NCBI GenBank assembly: GCA_031288795.1 | Contig: JAITQS010000062.1 | Span: forward strand, 1-38,597 | Length of the DNA: 38,597 nucleotides | Origin: Holosporaceae bacterium | Lineage (GTDB): Bacteria > Pseudomonadota > Alphaproteobacteria > UBA3830 | Direction of reading: 5' to 3' | Part shown: positions 1 through 8,728 of the stretch, piece after piece | Layout: each line of letters opens with the position of its first letter | Position numbering within the stretch: position 1 is the first letter of the stretch | Made by a program: the position numbers and the translations under genes | The notes under the pieces: generated by a model | Databases searched by the model: none | Told to the model about the DNA's origin: nothing | What the model saw: the letters and a program-made list of their open reading frames with translations, nothing else

Positions 1-1134
1 GCACTATTAGAAAAAGAAGGAATAGATGTAAACGTTGCCGATCATAAGGAAGGTCTTACGCCACTTCATTTGGCTGCTGAGGGTGGCCATATCGCTGTGG
101 TTAATGTACTATTAGATAAAAGAGCAGATGCAAACGCCGTCGATTGTTATAAGCGTATGCCACTTCATTATGCTGCTGGGAGAGGCCATATCGCTGTGGT
201 TAATGCACTATTAGCTAATGCACTATTAGAAAAAGGAGCAGATGCAAATGCTGTCGATCATGAGGATAATTATATGCCATCCTATTCTGTAGACGCTGCC
301 GATCATAATATGCGTACGCCACTTCATTATGCTGCTGCGGGAGGCCATCTTGAGGTAGTTAATGCACTATTAGCTAAAAAACTTGAGGTAGTTAATGCAC
401 AATTAGCTAAAGAATTTGAGAAAATTAAGGCACTATGTGTCGAAGAAGCAAAAGGAGAAGACGTCGATGATGAGGTAGTTAAGGCACGATATGCCTACGA
501 AGCAGAAGTAGAAGACTTCGATGATAGTGTTAATTATATGCTACGCGATTTTGTAAGCATCCCTGATGATAAGTATTGTACGCCACTTCATTATGCTGCT
601 GAGAACGGCTCTGTTGCCGTAGTTAATGTACTATTAGATAGAGGAGCAGATGTGAACGGCAAGGATTATCGCGCTTTTTTTCAGAAAGCTAGTTGTACGC
701 CACTTCATTTGGCTGTTGAGAATGGCCATCTTGAGGTAGTTAATGTACTATTAGCTAAAGAAGCAGATGTAAATGACGTCGATTATGAAGGTCGTACGCC
801 GCTTTATGATGCTGCAAAGAATGGCCATGTTGATGTAGTTAAGGCACTTCTGGAAGCTGGAGCTGATGCTAGCAAGGCTATTACTAGATATAACAAGACT
901 CCCCTTGACGAAGCAGCTGAAACGTTTTTGTTCAAGAAAAAATATTCTCCCCAAGAAATAAAGAGTTTGGCAGAGAAATTTCTTGCTATTTATGACGCCA
1001 TAACAGAATCTCCTAATGAAGGCAAGCAGCTTATCAACCATGAAGACACAGTGAATAAGGCCCTGTCGGAGGCTAAGAAGTTAGTGAAACAGAGTCCGCC
1101 ACAGAAGACAGCGCAGCCAAAGGCGGATAAGTGA
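1..1134 (+). CDS. Ankyrin-repeat protein (5' end outside window)
   Basis: The frame is open from base 1, so the start lies upstream and only the C-terminal 377 residues are seen. About six ankyrin units can be read, each with the TPLHxAAxxGHxxVVxxLLxxGADxN consensus. They are separated by irregular charged insertions, the largest around bases 400-560. A helical, charged tail without repeats follows (about bases 900-1131), ending in a Lys/Pro/Gln-rich stretch. Ankyrin arrays are protein-binding scaffolds. In intracellular bacteria they are often secreted effectors, but nothing here proves secretion. Near-identical stretches within the gene, such as two copies of a run reading LEVVNAxLAK at about 352-410, point to recent internal duplication. 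A strong terminator follows at once, so this gene ends its transcript. Confidence 0.9.
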   Translation, partial: ALLEKEGIDVNVADHKEGLTPLHLAAEGGHIAVVNVLLDKRADANAVDCYKRMPLHYAAGRGHIAVVNALLANALLEKGADANAVDHEDNYMPSYSVDAADHNMRTPLHYAAAGGHLEVVNALLAKKLEVVNAQLAKEFEKIKALCVEEAKGEDVDDEVVKARYAYEAEVEDFDDSVNYMLRDFVSIPDDKYCTPLHYAAENGSVAVVNVLLDRGADVNGKDYRAFFQKASCTPLHLAVENGHLEVVNVLLAKEADVNDVDYEGRTPLYDAAKNGHVDVVKALLEAGADASKAITRYNKTPLDEAAETFLFKKKYSPQEIKSLAEKFLAIYDAITESPNEGKQLINHEDTVNKALSEAKKLVKQSPPQKTAQPKADK

Positions 1135-1172
1135 GCGAATCTCCAAAGGAAGGAGTTTGATGGTAGAGTAGG

Positions 1173-1231
1173 GCCGCCGTGAGACCATTGATGTATGAAA
1201 GCATCTAAAATGGTCTGCAGGGCGGCTTTTT
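1173..1231 (+). terminator. Rho-independent terminator after the ankyrin gene
   Basis: GCCGCC (1173-1178) pairs with GGCGGC (1221-1226). Inside it AGACCATT (1182-1189) pairs perfectly with AATGGTCT (1209-1216), and a further short stem GATGT/GCATC closes the loop. A T5 run with trailing Cs follows directly. The fold is long but has the classic stem plus U-tract form. The inner arm GAGACCATTG matches the end of the dispersed repeat at 8540. Confidence 0.85.
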
Positions 1232-1396
1232 CCCGCGATTGCCGTCGTCACATCATATTTCCGAAAGATGATCTTTTATGCACATTTCCAATCCATAGGC
1301 CAAAAATTTATCAATTATTTTTTATTAAATTAAGCCTTTATTATAAGAAAAATCATACAATAAAATAGAGGATTTTTTTTGCCAAAGGATACCCTG

Positions 1397-2899
1397 ATGT
1401 ACTCGCAGCACAGCTCGTTTTTTCAAAACATTGGAGATATTTTTCTAAAAAAAGGATTGTTGACGGAAAAACAAATTTACACCATTTTGGAGTATCAGAA
1501 AACGAAAAATATGTTATTTGGTCGTCTTGCGGTGTTTCTAAAATTTTTGCAGGAGGATCATCTGCAGGAGGTTTTAGCGGAGGTGTACGCAATTGACTCC
1601 GTGAATCTGGAATTTCTCTACATAGATGACGAAACTCTTCATCTTCTGGATCAGGAGACGGCACTTTCCTGTATGGCGGTGGTGTTTTCCATCGCCGACG
1701 GGAGCATAAGTGTGGCTCTTGCGGATCCCGGCGATGTAAAAGCCATCGATAAAATAAATGCCCGTTTCAAAGATTTGAAAATAAAATTTTTTTTAGCCAA
1801 GGAAAGCGAAATTCTGAGATTTATCGAAATCATGAAGGGCAGCAGTGCCGGTGTTGCCAAAGATCCGCTTCTGCTGCTGAATAAAATCATATTTGACGCC
1901 ATTGAAGCCGAAGCCAGCGACATACATTTTGAGCCACAGGAGAACTACGTTCGGGTCCGTGCCAGGATCGACGGATTGCTGCAGGTCATCACCCGCCTCT
2001 CGCCTGAATTTTGGTCGCGCATAAAGGCAAAGCTGAAACTTATGGCAAAGTTGGACATCACGGATCGCTACCGTCCCCAAAGCGGACACGTGAAGATCAG
2101 CCTGGGAGGAAAATCTGTGGATTTGAGAATCTCCACTCACCTGGATAAAAGCGAAGAAGGAGTCGTAGTGCGAATCCTGGACTCCTCCAACGGACTTAAA
2201 TCACTGAAAGAACTCGGATTTACTCCGGAAGATTTTGCGTGGTTAAAAAAAATTACAACATTTTCCAGCGGAATTTTTCTCATTGCTGGCCCTACGGGAT
2301 CAGGAAAAACCACAACGCTATATTCACTGCTGAAGGAAATCGACTCTCCCCAGGTGAACATCATGACACTGGAGGATCCCATCGAATATCAAATAGACGG
2401 CGTCAAGCAAATGGAACTGCGGGAGGACGGTCTGTTGTCGTTTGCCGACGGCGTTAGGTCGATTTTGCGGCAGGATCCGGATGTGATACTCATCGGCGAA
2501 ATAAGAGACGAGGAAACGGCAATGACCGCCATCCGCGCTTCCCTCACGGGACGACTTGTGTTGGCGACCATCCATGCCACCAATCCCGCCGACGGCATTC
2601 GGCGACTGCTCAATCTCAAGTTGAAGTTATCCGACGTGCTGCCTTCGCTCATAGGAGTCTTCTCCCAGAGGCTCGTGCGCTATTGTAATAATTCGTCCCC
2701 AGCAAAACTCCGGGGACGCTTTCCCCTGACGGAATATCTGTACTTTTCGGAAGAAAAAAAGAAAAAAATATTGTCGATCGGAAACATCGGGGAACTCAAA
2801 CCAGATAAATCGTTCACCATGAGCGCTGAAGAGGCTGTCCGCAGTGGATTAACAACCCCCGAGGAGATAGAAAGAGTTATAAAAAATGCCGATATATAA
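1397..2899 (+). CDS. gspE: GspE/PilB-family secretion ATPase
   Basis: This is the hexameric cytoplasmic ATPase that powers type II secretion or type IV pilus assembly. An N-terminal GspE/PilB domain (about residues 5-140) precedes the ATPase core. The core has Walker A GPTGSGKT (about 298-305), an Asp box LEDPIEY, Walker B DPDVILIGEIRD (about 360-371) and a His box TIHATN (about 391). The Cys4 zinc-binding insertion common in GspE and PilB is missing: after QRLVRYC the chain goes almost straight to the C-terminal part. ATG 1397 is chosen because AAAGGA lies 7 bases upstream. A TTG at 1379 with AGAGGA is the alternative and adds six residues. It overlaps the next gene by 14 bases and begins a four-gene operon. 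GspE and PilB cannot be told apart from this sequence alone. Confidence 0.9.
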   Translation: MYSQHSSFFQNIGDIFLKKGLLTEKQIYTILEYQKTKNMLFGRLAVFLKFLQEDHLQEVLAEVYAIDSVNLEFLYIDDETLHLLDQETALSCMAVVFSIADGSISVALADPGDVKAIDKINARFKDLKIKFFLAKESEILRFIEIMKGSSAGVAKDPLLLLNKIIFDAIEAEASDIHFEPQENYVRVRARIDGLLQVITRLSPEFWSRIKAKLKLMAKLDITDRYRPQSGHVKISLGGKSVDLRISTHLDKSEEGVVVRILDSSNGLKSLKELGFTPEDFAWLKKITTFSSGIFLIAGPTGSGKTTTLYSLLKEIDSPQVNIMTLEDPIEYQIDGVKQMELREDGLLSFADGVRSILRQDPDVILIGEIRDEETAMTAIRASLTGRLVLATIHATNPADGIRRLLNLKLKLSDVLPSLIGVFSQRLVRYCNNSSPAKLRGRFPLTEYLYFSEEKKKKILSIGNIGELKPDKSFTMSAEEAVRSGLTTPEEIERVIKNADI

Positions 2900-4067
2900 A
2901 TATTGTGCCTTGGCAGGAAATGGAATAAAAAACTGCGGCTTTCTCATGGCCAAAGACTACAAATCCGCCTACAATACACTAATTGAACGCAAATGCCATC
3001 CCCTGAGCATGCGGGAAGCACGGCTGTCACGGCAAAAAATCTCGGTGGAAGATCTGCTCATGTTTTTTTTCCACATCGATATGCAACTGAAATGCAAAGT
3101 GAGAATAGATAAAGCCATTGAATCTTTTTTGGATATGCACCATAACGAAGTGCTAAAGGCTTCTCTGGTGACCATTCTGAATTCGCTGAAAAATGGATTG
3201 TCCCTGGGAGCAGCCTTCGAAACCTGCCGTGAAATATTCGGCTGGACCATCGTTGTATTGCTGAAATCAGCCGAGCAAACCGGACACCTGTCCGATATCA
3301 TAAAAAATATTTTGAAATTTTTAAAATTGCAGGCCGATTGGAAAAATAAAGTAAAACGCGCCATTGCCTATCCGGCTTTTGTTGCGCTGGTGGCGATATC
3401 TATCTTAATTTTCAGTATTTGCCTGCTGGGACCGCAGGTGCTGTTCCTTCTCGGTGACATCGATCAGCGGGAAACGCCGCCCATGACGCAGTTTGTGCTA
3501 TACCTGCTGCCACCGCTGGCCGAAGCGGCGGGATATTTTTTCGGCGCCCTGCTGCTCGGACTTCTCCTGGGACTTCTCAGCAAACGCGGACGCATCCTAA
3601 TACTCAATATACTACTAAAAATCCCTAAAATAGGTCCGATTGCTCTCAAGATTAGTTTGTGGCAATTTTGCCAAATCCTACACATTGCTCTGAATGCCAA
3701 ATTAAATTTCATGGAAGCTATGCAGCTGTCCATCACGTCAATGGCTTTCGAAAGCGTAAAAACCGAACTCATAAAAACGAAAAATCTAATTGCCGACGGC
3801 TATTCCATCGGCGAATCCTTCGCGAAAACGAAGTTCATGACCCACGAAATGCTGTCCGCCATATTCATGGGAGAGGAAAGTGGCGATTTATCCGCTAGTT
3901 TCAGCAGCATGAGCCATACACAGTATGAAGAAATTCTGCTCGACCTCAAGATGCTGGGACGGCAATTAAGCGTCGGATTGGCAATATTTACCGGATTCGT
4001 CCTCCTGCTCATCGTGTCCGGATTGCTATTTCCAATATACAGCTATGTGGAGGTCGCAGGAGCGTAA
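2886..4067 (+). CDS. gspF: GspF/PilC-family inner-membrane platform protein
   Basis: The 393-residue product is the polytopic platform protein that partners the GspE ATPase in the inner membrane. It has the family's two T2SSF domains (about residues 55-180 and 255-380). Hydrophobic segments lie at about 160-185, 200-230 and 360-390, as usual for GspF/PilC. The N-terminal stretch beginning MPIYKYCAL matches the cytoplasmic lead-in of this family. The ATG lies inside the 3' end of gspE, which suggests translational coupling. Together with the genes before and after, it forms the E-F-L-M core of an export or pilus platform. Confidence 0.88.
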   Translation: MPIYKYCALAGNGIKNCGFLMAKDYKSAYNTLIERKCHPLSMREARLSRQKISVEDLLMFFFHIDMQLKCKVRIDKAIESFLDMHHNEVLKASLVTILNSLKNGLSLGAAFETCREIFGWTIVVLLKSAEQTGHLSDIIKNILKFLKLQADWKNKVKRAIAYPAFVALVAISILIFSICLLGPQVLFLLGDIDQRETPPMTQFVLYLLPPLAEAAGYFFGALLLGLLLGLLSKRGRILILNILLKIPKIGPIALKISLWQFCQILHIALNAKLNFMEAMQLSITSMAFESVKTELIKTKNLIADGYSIGESFAKTKFMTHEMLSAIFMGEESGDLSASFSSMSHTQYEEILLDLKMLGRQLSVGLAIFTGFVLLLIVSGLLFPIYSYVEVAGA

Positions 4068-4071
4068 AAAT

Positions 4072-5298
4072 ATGTATGCACTTCTGGGAGAAAAATTCGT
4101 AAAAATATTCGCCGAAAACTGGAACAGCATTTCCATGAGCTACGACATTTTTTTGCGCGATCCACAGGAGATACGCCAACATAAAATCATCCTGGACGGA
4201 TCAAATGTGGATTTTTCACTGGAACCACTGCACAATTGCAATATGCTGGACGCCTACAGCGCTCTGAAATGCCAGCAAAAAGCATCCTCTGCTGCAGAAA
4301 ATATTTCTTTGCTGCCGCATTTGCCGCATCTCAATATTTTCAAAAAATCTGACTTTTTCATTCAAAAAAGCGTTCTTAAATGCGACTTTTTGGAAAAAAT
4401 TGCCGCTAATACGGTATTTATTATGGAGAATATAATCGCCGCTTTCTGCCACAGCGTCACGGAAATTTGCGAAAAAACCTGGTGGATGTACGTGGCCGAT
4501 CACCACTGCAGCGGTATCAGGATTGTGGCCGGAATCGGAGACGGCATTGTGCTCTCCCGCGTACTCTCGGATACGCTGGCGCAGAACGTCTCGGATTCCC
4601 TAGAATACACCATCAAGTATTTGAAAAGATTTGGCCTAAAAAATACCATAAAAATCATTGGCGCCCTGGACAATATCTTCCTTGAAAATCAAGAAATTAT
4701 CCGCATCAAAGATGACGCCGAAACTATGCTGCTGAAGTTTCTGGCAACGACTCCCAATATTCGTCCAGCTCGTAGCGGCAGAAACTACTACCGAAGAATG
4801 CTGCAATCTAGTCATCGAAAAATTTTAATTCTTTTGGGAACCTCTATATTCATGGAAATAGTGTGGCTGGCTTATGGTTTTTTCAACTTGTGGAGAGAAA
4901 AACAAATCATCGCGGCACTGGCCAAAACACCGGCAAAAATCGTTCGGGACGCATCTTCAAGTTTTCAATTTAAAATAACTAGGGAAAATTTTTCGTCCAT
5001 CGAGCAATTGGCGAAAATTTTAAAAAATGCCTCGCATCCGGCACATATTTTTCGTGCAGCGGCCGCCGTCATTAGGAAAAATAAAATCGCCGTTGAGCAA
5101 ATCGTCCTGGAAAATAACAATTCCCTAAAAATAAAAACCACGCTGAACAAATCGCAATGGCATAGGATGCTGAAATCAAATCCTGAAGGCCTGTCCATAA
5201 GTCTGGAAAGAAATTTTCGCTCCGAATTCGACCGCCTGGACTCCGGTGACTCCTCAGATGAAAAAATTGGTGCCCTAATATGCATAAAAATGAAATAA
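4072..5298 (+). CDS. GspL-like (PilM/PilN-type) assembly platform protein
   Basis: The 408-residue product has a cytoplasmic N-terminal half resembling the actin-like GspL/PilM fold. One transmembrane segment follows (about residues 255-275, ILILLGTSIFMEIVWLAYGF). The C-terminal half would be periplasmic, as in GspL or a PilM-PilN fusion. Assignment rests on topology and position between GspF and a GspM/PilO-like gene; sequence motifs are weak. ATG 4072 is preferred because AGGAG lies 9 bases upstream and gspF has just ended. An in-frame ATG at 4045 inside gspF would add nine residues. The 3' end overlaps the next gene by 19 bases, which indicates an operon. Confidence 0.6.
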   Translation: MYALLGEKFVKIFAENWNSISMSYDIFLRDPQEIRQHKIILDGSNVDFSLEPLHNCNMLDAYSALKCQQKASSAAENISLLPHLPHLNIFKKSDFFIQKSVLKCDFLEKIAANTVFIMENIIAAFCHSVTEICEKTWWMYVADHHCSGIRIVAGIGDGIVLSRVLSDTLAQNVSDSLEYTIKYLKRFGLKNTIKIIGALDNIFLENQEIIRIKDDAETMLLKFLATTPNIRPARSGRNYYRRMLQSSHRKILILLGTSIFMEIVWLAYGFFNLWREKQIIAALAKTPAKIVRDASSSFQFKITRENFSSIEQLAKILKNASHPAHIFRAAAAVIRKNKIAVEQIVLENNNSLKIKTTLNKSQWHRMLKSNPEGLSISLERNFRSEFDRLDSGDSSDEKIGALICIKMK

Positions 5299-6059
5299 AA
5301 ATATTCGGCATGACCTGTGGAGCGCTCGCCCTGCTAATGATCGGCGTATGCAAAAACGCAGAACTCCGGGAAACCTTGGCCGAAAAAAAATCACTGCTGG
5401 TGATCGAAAATAATCTTAGGAAACTGGAAGTCGGCATTTCGCAATATGCTTTTGCGCCAATGGAATTACGGGAAATCGTTGCCGATTACGACCTCCGGAA
5501 ACATATAAAATTCCTTGCACATCAAGCCGGCATCGAAACAATGCTAATGAAAAATAGTTTGGAAAAAAATAAACCGCTGCAGCAAAAATATTTTTACTCC
5601 AGCGAGATGGAAATACGATTTGCCACTTCCGACGAGCGTCACATTTACGATTTCATCAATGGAATTCGTAGTCATTTTGCGGTGGAGTTCAATGTCATTG
5701 AAATAACCAAAAAAAATATTGAAAATGCTTCTAATTTTCTGGTAAAAATCCGTAGTACATTGCATTGGTTCGAAAAAAATATGCTGCAATACGTGGCGAA
5801 ATTGCCCAATGCTCAAAATATTACGGATTTTTCACCGATAAATTTATTCCCGTGTTCTCGCAAAATTCATCGCTTAAATTGCACCATCGAAAACGCCAAA
5901 GCGCTGGTGGATGACCTCTGGTTTTCGTCCGGTGGCGATATCGATGGAGCCAAAGTAAAAAAGATAAATTACAACTCCATTGACCTAGAGCACAATCACC
6001 GCCTCATTAACATCAAAATTGGCCTGGACTTTTTGGTGCCCGACACCGCGGAGAATTAA
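5280..6059 (+). CDS. GspM/PilO-like platform protein
   Basis: The 259-residue product begins with a short cytoplasmic tail and one membrane anchor (about residues 9-25). A coiled-coil-like stretch and two small alpha/beta regions follow. That is the architecture of GspM/PilO proteins, which pair with GspL/PilN in the periplasm. No sequence motif is decisive, so the call rests on topology and on its place at the end of the E-F-L set. It overlaps the preceding gene by 19 bases. No pseudopilin (GspG/H), prepilin peptidase or secretin (GspD) is present in the window, so the rest of the machine must be elsewhere or absent. Confidence 0.5.
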   Translation: MHKNEIKIFGMTCGALALLMIGVCKNAELRETLAEKKSLLVIENNLRKLEVGISQYAFAPMELREIVADYDLRKHIKFLAHQAGIETMLMKNSLEKNKPLQQKYFYSSEMEIRFATSDERHIYDFINGIRSHFAVEFNVIEITKKNIENASNFLVKIRSTLHWFEKNMLQYVAKLPNAQNITDFSPINLFPCSRKIHRLNCTIENAKALVDDLWFSSGGDIDGAKVKKINYNSIDLEHNHRLINIKIGLDFLVPDTAEN

Positions 6060-6173
6060 AAGGATCTGGTCGGGTAGCAAGGCAACGGCGAAAAAAAGTT
6101 TAGTTTATATGCAAAGTCCTTTATTATTATAACGAAAGGTGTATTGTAGACTAAAGGGGGAGGCTACCGCATA

Positions 6174-6605
6174 ATGATAAATTCAACTTTAATGTTATTG
6201 AGTCAGTATAATAAAAATACGACACTAATGAATATTTGCACCGTAACCTGGATGTTCTATATGTTTTCTCAAGTAAATTTTCAGCTGACGTTTTTGGCAA
6301 TAGCCAATTTAGTGGTGTTTTTGCTAATAACCATGGCGCTGCGAAAAATAAAAAATAAGTACGTGCATGGGGGAGGGGCGATCGCGTCCATATTACTGTA
6401 CAGCATCTGCATTGATGTTGTCTGCTTCTATGTTTATCCGGAATTTGTTAGTAATCAAAGTCTAGGGGGCTACATCTGGAGCGGTATACTATTTAACTCC
6501 CAATACGTATTTTTAAATGCGCTATTGGTAACAGTTTTTATGTTCCTGGAAAAAATAAAACTCCGGATACAGGGAAATATTTTTCTCTCGAGGTCTTCCG
6601 CGTAG
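6174..6605 (+). CDS. Small integral membrane protein, unknown
   Basis: The 143-residue product is almost entirely hydrophobic, with about four membrane segments (roughly residues 18-35, 38-56, 67-90 and 101-125). I do not recognise the family. The start is supported by GGGGGAGG (6156-6163) ten bases before ATG. It lies 114 bases after the secretion-platform genes on the same strand and may share their transcript, but the gap leaves room for its own promoter. It is convergent with pleD. Confidence 0.65.
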   Translation: MINSTLMLLSQYNKNTTLMNICTVTWMFYMFSQVNFQLTFLAIANLVVFLLITMALRKIKNKYVHGGGAIASILLYSICIDVVCFYVYPEFVSNQSLGGYIWSGILFNSQYVFLNALLVTVFMFLEKIKLRIQGNIFLSRSSA

Positions 6606-6718
6606 TTACGGCGAAGCCACTGCATAACGGATCTTTTTGGCCAATAACCTTATTTGCCTAGTAAAGGCTGTTTTCGGAACTGAATGGTCGAAGCGGTCGT
6701 ATGTGGGAGTGGTTCTGT

Positions 6719-8002
6719 TCATTCACAGACCTTGACAGCATTTCCGCCATCTTGCTTGGCTATGTACATGAATTTATCTGCAATGGAGATGGCGTCATAG
6801 ACTCCGAGATTTCCGTCAACGTCCACACAACAGACTCCAATGCTGACAGTGCAGCAGATGTCTTTAAAAGGCGAGTTTTCCACGTTTTTTTGAATCCTGG
6901 TTGCAATTTCCGATGCGACATTTTTCGTGACGTTATCCATAATAATGATAAATTCGTCGCCGCCGTATCTGGCGATGAGATCCGTCGAGCGTATGTATTT
7001 TTTTATGCTATTGGAAACATACTTCAGCATGGAATCCGCAAACGAATGGCCGTATTTATCGTTAACATGTTTGAATTTGTCGATGTCTATCATGAGTACT
7101 GCGGAATTGAAAAAATTTTTTCCCTTACTGCGGACATAATCTTCAAAAAACGATCTGTTGTATACCTCTGTGGTAGAATCCATTGCGGATATGTACATGC
7201 TTTTTTTCAATTTTTCCGTGAAGTTGTCGTATAGTTTTTTATATTTTATCATGGAGTTCAAGAGGCAAGCGGTGACGTCGGGATTGGCGGCCACATTAAT
7301 CATGTCGGTACAGCCTATGTCGGAGGATATGACACTTTTGGCTTTTTCTTTGCAGTTTTTATCATAGGTAAGTACAATGGGCTTATAGCGATTAATTCTT
7401 TTGAGACGGAGGGTCGCGCAGCATTCACGAGTCTGATAGTGGCTTGCATTCACCAGAAACAAATCGCAGTCACTGACGTCATCTATGATGGGCCACGATT
7501 TCATTTTGACGATTTCTGTACGTTTCAAAATATTTTCGTGCAAAAAATCCACTTCCTCGTGAAAAAATGTAACGATTTTCTGGGAGCGTCGTTCGTTTAG
7601 GTAAACGCTATTCAGCAGATTATCGTCAAACATACCCTTCATTTTTGTTAAGACTTCAATTTTTCTGAGCAGGGCATAGCGACTGATATGGAGATCAATA
7701 TAGTCATCGATACCCTCATTTGCGAACATTAGCGGAGTCGTCATGGATATTTTTTCCATAACGCCAACAATTGGAATTACGCCGCAAAGTTGTCTTAAAA
7801 CAGAAAAAAAATCGGAAAATAATTTCGATTTCGACTGCGGTAACGATATTAAAACAATATCTATGGATTTGGTACCTACAATTCGGAGTGAATCCTCCAG
7901 AGATCTAGAAAATGATAACTGATTATAGGCGTTTTGCAATTCAGTTGATATTCTAAGAACGTCTAATTTACAATCGTTTATCACTAGGATTTTGGCTATC
8001 AT
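6719..8002 (-). CDS. pleD: PleD-like diguanylate cyclase with degenerate receivers
   Basis: The 427-residue product has the REC-REC-GGDEF order of PleD, which makes cyclic di-GMP from two GTP. The cyclase domain looks active: GGDEF (about 347-351) is intact, and the inhibitory c-di-GMP site RxxD (RSTD, 338-341) sits five residues before it. The receivers are abnormal. In REC1 the phospho-Asp position reads VLISLP (Ser at about 53) and the usual Lys-Pro is missing. In REC2 the matching position reads LFLVNAS (Asn). Neither can take phosphate by the standard route. ATG 8002 is chosen over a TTG at 8017; it overlaps the end of divK by 35 bases, so the two are probably translated together. Output would have to be constitutive or controlled by partner binding and feedback. 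Confidence 0.88.
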   Translation of the reverse strand: MIAKILVINDCKLDVLRISTELQNAYNQLSFSRSLEDSLRIVGTKSIDIVLISLPQSKSKLFSDFFSVLRQLCGVIPIVGVMEKISMTTPLMFANEGIDDYIDLHISRYALLRKIEVLTKMKGMFDDNLLNSVYLNERRSQKIVTFFHEEVDFLHENILKRTEIVKMKSWPIIDDVSDCDLFLVNASHYQTRECCATLRLKRINRYKPIVLTYDKNCKEKAKSVISSDIGCTDMINVAANPDVTACLLNSMIKYKKLYDNFTEKLKKSMYISAMDSTTEVYNRSFFEDYVRSKGKNFFNSAVLMIDIDKFKHVNDKYGHSFADSMLKYVSNSIKKYIRSTDLIARYGGDEFIIIMDNVTKNVASEIATRIQKNVENSPFKDICCTVSIGVCCVDVDGNLGVYDAISIADKFMYIAKQDGGNAVKVCE

Positions 8003-8387
8003 CGTGTTTTTTCTCAATACATACCTGGACAGTTTCTATAAATCTATCAATAGAAATGGGTTTTATTAAGAATGCATCGAGATTTTTTAGCATATTTTTT
8101 TTATTTTCTTTATCATATATTGATAGTCCGATTATGGGCATGAATTTTGTAGCTTTTTCACATTGCATTTTATGTATTAATTTTTCAAGAAACGATTCTT
8201 CGGCGATTTCTACATTTATGACCATTAGGTCGCAGGGTTTTTCCTTAATTTGCAGCAGTCCTTCCAGCGGAGTTTTAGCGACACTCACATCGAATCCGCT
8301 AGCTATGAGAGTATCTTTATACAGACTACACTGTACAGCATTTTGTTCCATTAGCACCGCTGTTTTTTTAAATAGGGCTGTTTGCAT
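7968..8387 (-). CDS. divK: DivK-like single-domain response regulator, Asp replaced by Asn
   Basis: The 139-residue product is a stand-alone receiver closely resembling DivK, the alphaproteobacterial cell-fate regulator that acts with PleC, DivJ and DivL. The C-terminal KPISIDRFIETVQ matches the DivK ending, including the conserved Lys (109). The phosphoacceptor is changed: DLMVINVEI has Asn58 where DivK has Asp53, and the acidic pair near the N-terminus reads EQ. It should not be phosphorylated in the usual way. ATG 8387 follows GGAG by 8 bases; a longer open frame upstream lacks such a site. It lies directly before and overlaps pleD, the same gene order as in free-living relatives. Confidence 0.85.
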   Translation of the reverse strand: MQTALFKKTAVLMEQNAVQCSLYKDTLIASGFDVSVAKTPLEGLLQIKEKPCDLMVINVEIAEESFLEKLIHKMQCEKATKFMPIIGLSIYDKENKKNMLKNLDAFLIKPISIDRFIETVQVCIEKKHDDSQNPSDKRL

Positions 8388-8539
8388 TGTAGTTCTCCAT
8401 AAAAACAAAACGCTTACATTAGAGAGCGATTTTATCTTAGCACTCAATTTATTAACAAATTATTACTAATATCGCTAGAGATGTCAGAAAAATAGCTAAA
8501 CTGTTGGGTACTGCTAACGGTGGTCATGGGAGGGGGAAA

Positions 8540-8669
8540 TTGAGACCATTGCCTAGCGGCTTTTTCTCGCCCTCGACTTTGTCAACATGTACAGCTAGTA
8601 CACGGCGATTTTGCGCTATATTTTTCCTCGTTCTTGCGGGAAAAATCTCGTTAAGGGCAACGGTCTCAA
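8540..8669. repeat. Dispersed inverted-end repeat, copy 1 (130 bp)
   Basis: The ends TTGAGACCATTGCC and GGGCAACGGTCTCAA are inverted copies of one another. Read on the minus strand, the body matches the copy at 24904-25046 over nearly its whole length, including GCAAGA-CGAGGAAAAA, TAGCG-AAAA, GTGTACT, AAGTCGA and GGCGAGAAAAA. It lacks about 18 bases present in that copy after ACATG. A small inner hairpin TGTAC-TAGCT-GTACA is perfect here. It sits in the 341-base gap between divK and the translocase gene, where no other gene was seen; the remainder of the gap would hold the divK promoter. Confidence 0.85.
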
Positions 8670-8673
8670 ATTA

Positions 8674-8697
8674 TCCCCGCTAGTGAGTCAGCGGGGA
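8674..8697 (-). terminator. Stem-loop after the ATP/ADP translocase gene
   Basis: TCCCCGCT (8674-8681) and AGCGGGGA (8690-8697) form a perfect 8-bp stem with an 8-base loop. It lies about 30 bases beyond the translocase stop codon. Read on the minus strand it is followed by TAATTT, a weak U-rich tail. Probable terminator or 3'-end stabiliser. Confidence 0.55.
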
Positions 8698-8728
8698 CAA
8701 TAAAAAGGACGATCTCTAAAATACTGTA

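Noticed and set aside
1-900. Regular DNA repetition that could suggest a CRISPR or satellite array
   Set aside because: The periodicity is about 99 bases, in frame, and encodes ankyrin repeats.
6701-7234. Long plus-strand open frame opposite pleD
   Set aside because: It is antisense to the conserved GGDEF domain, has no ribosome site and no recognisable family features.
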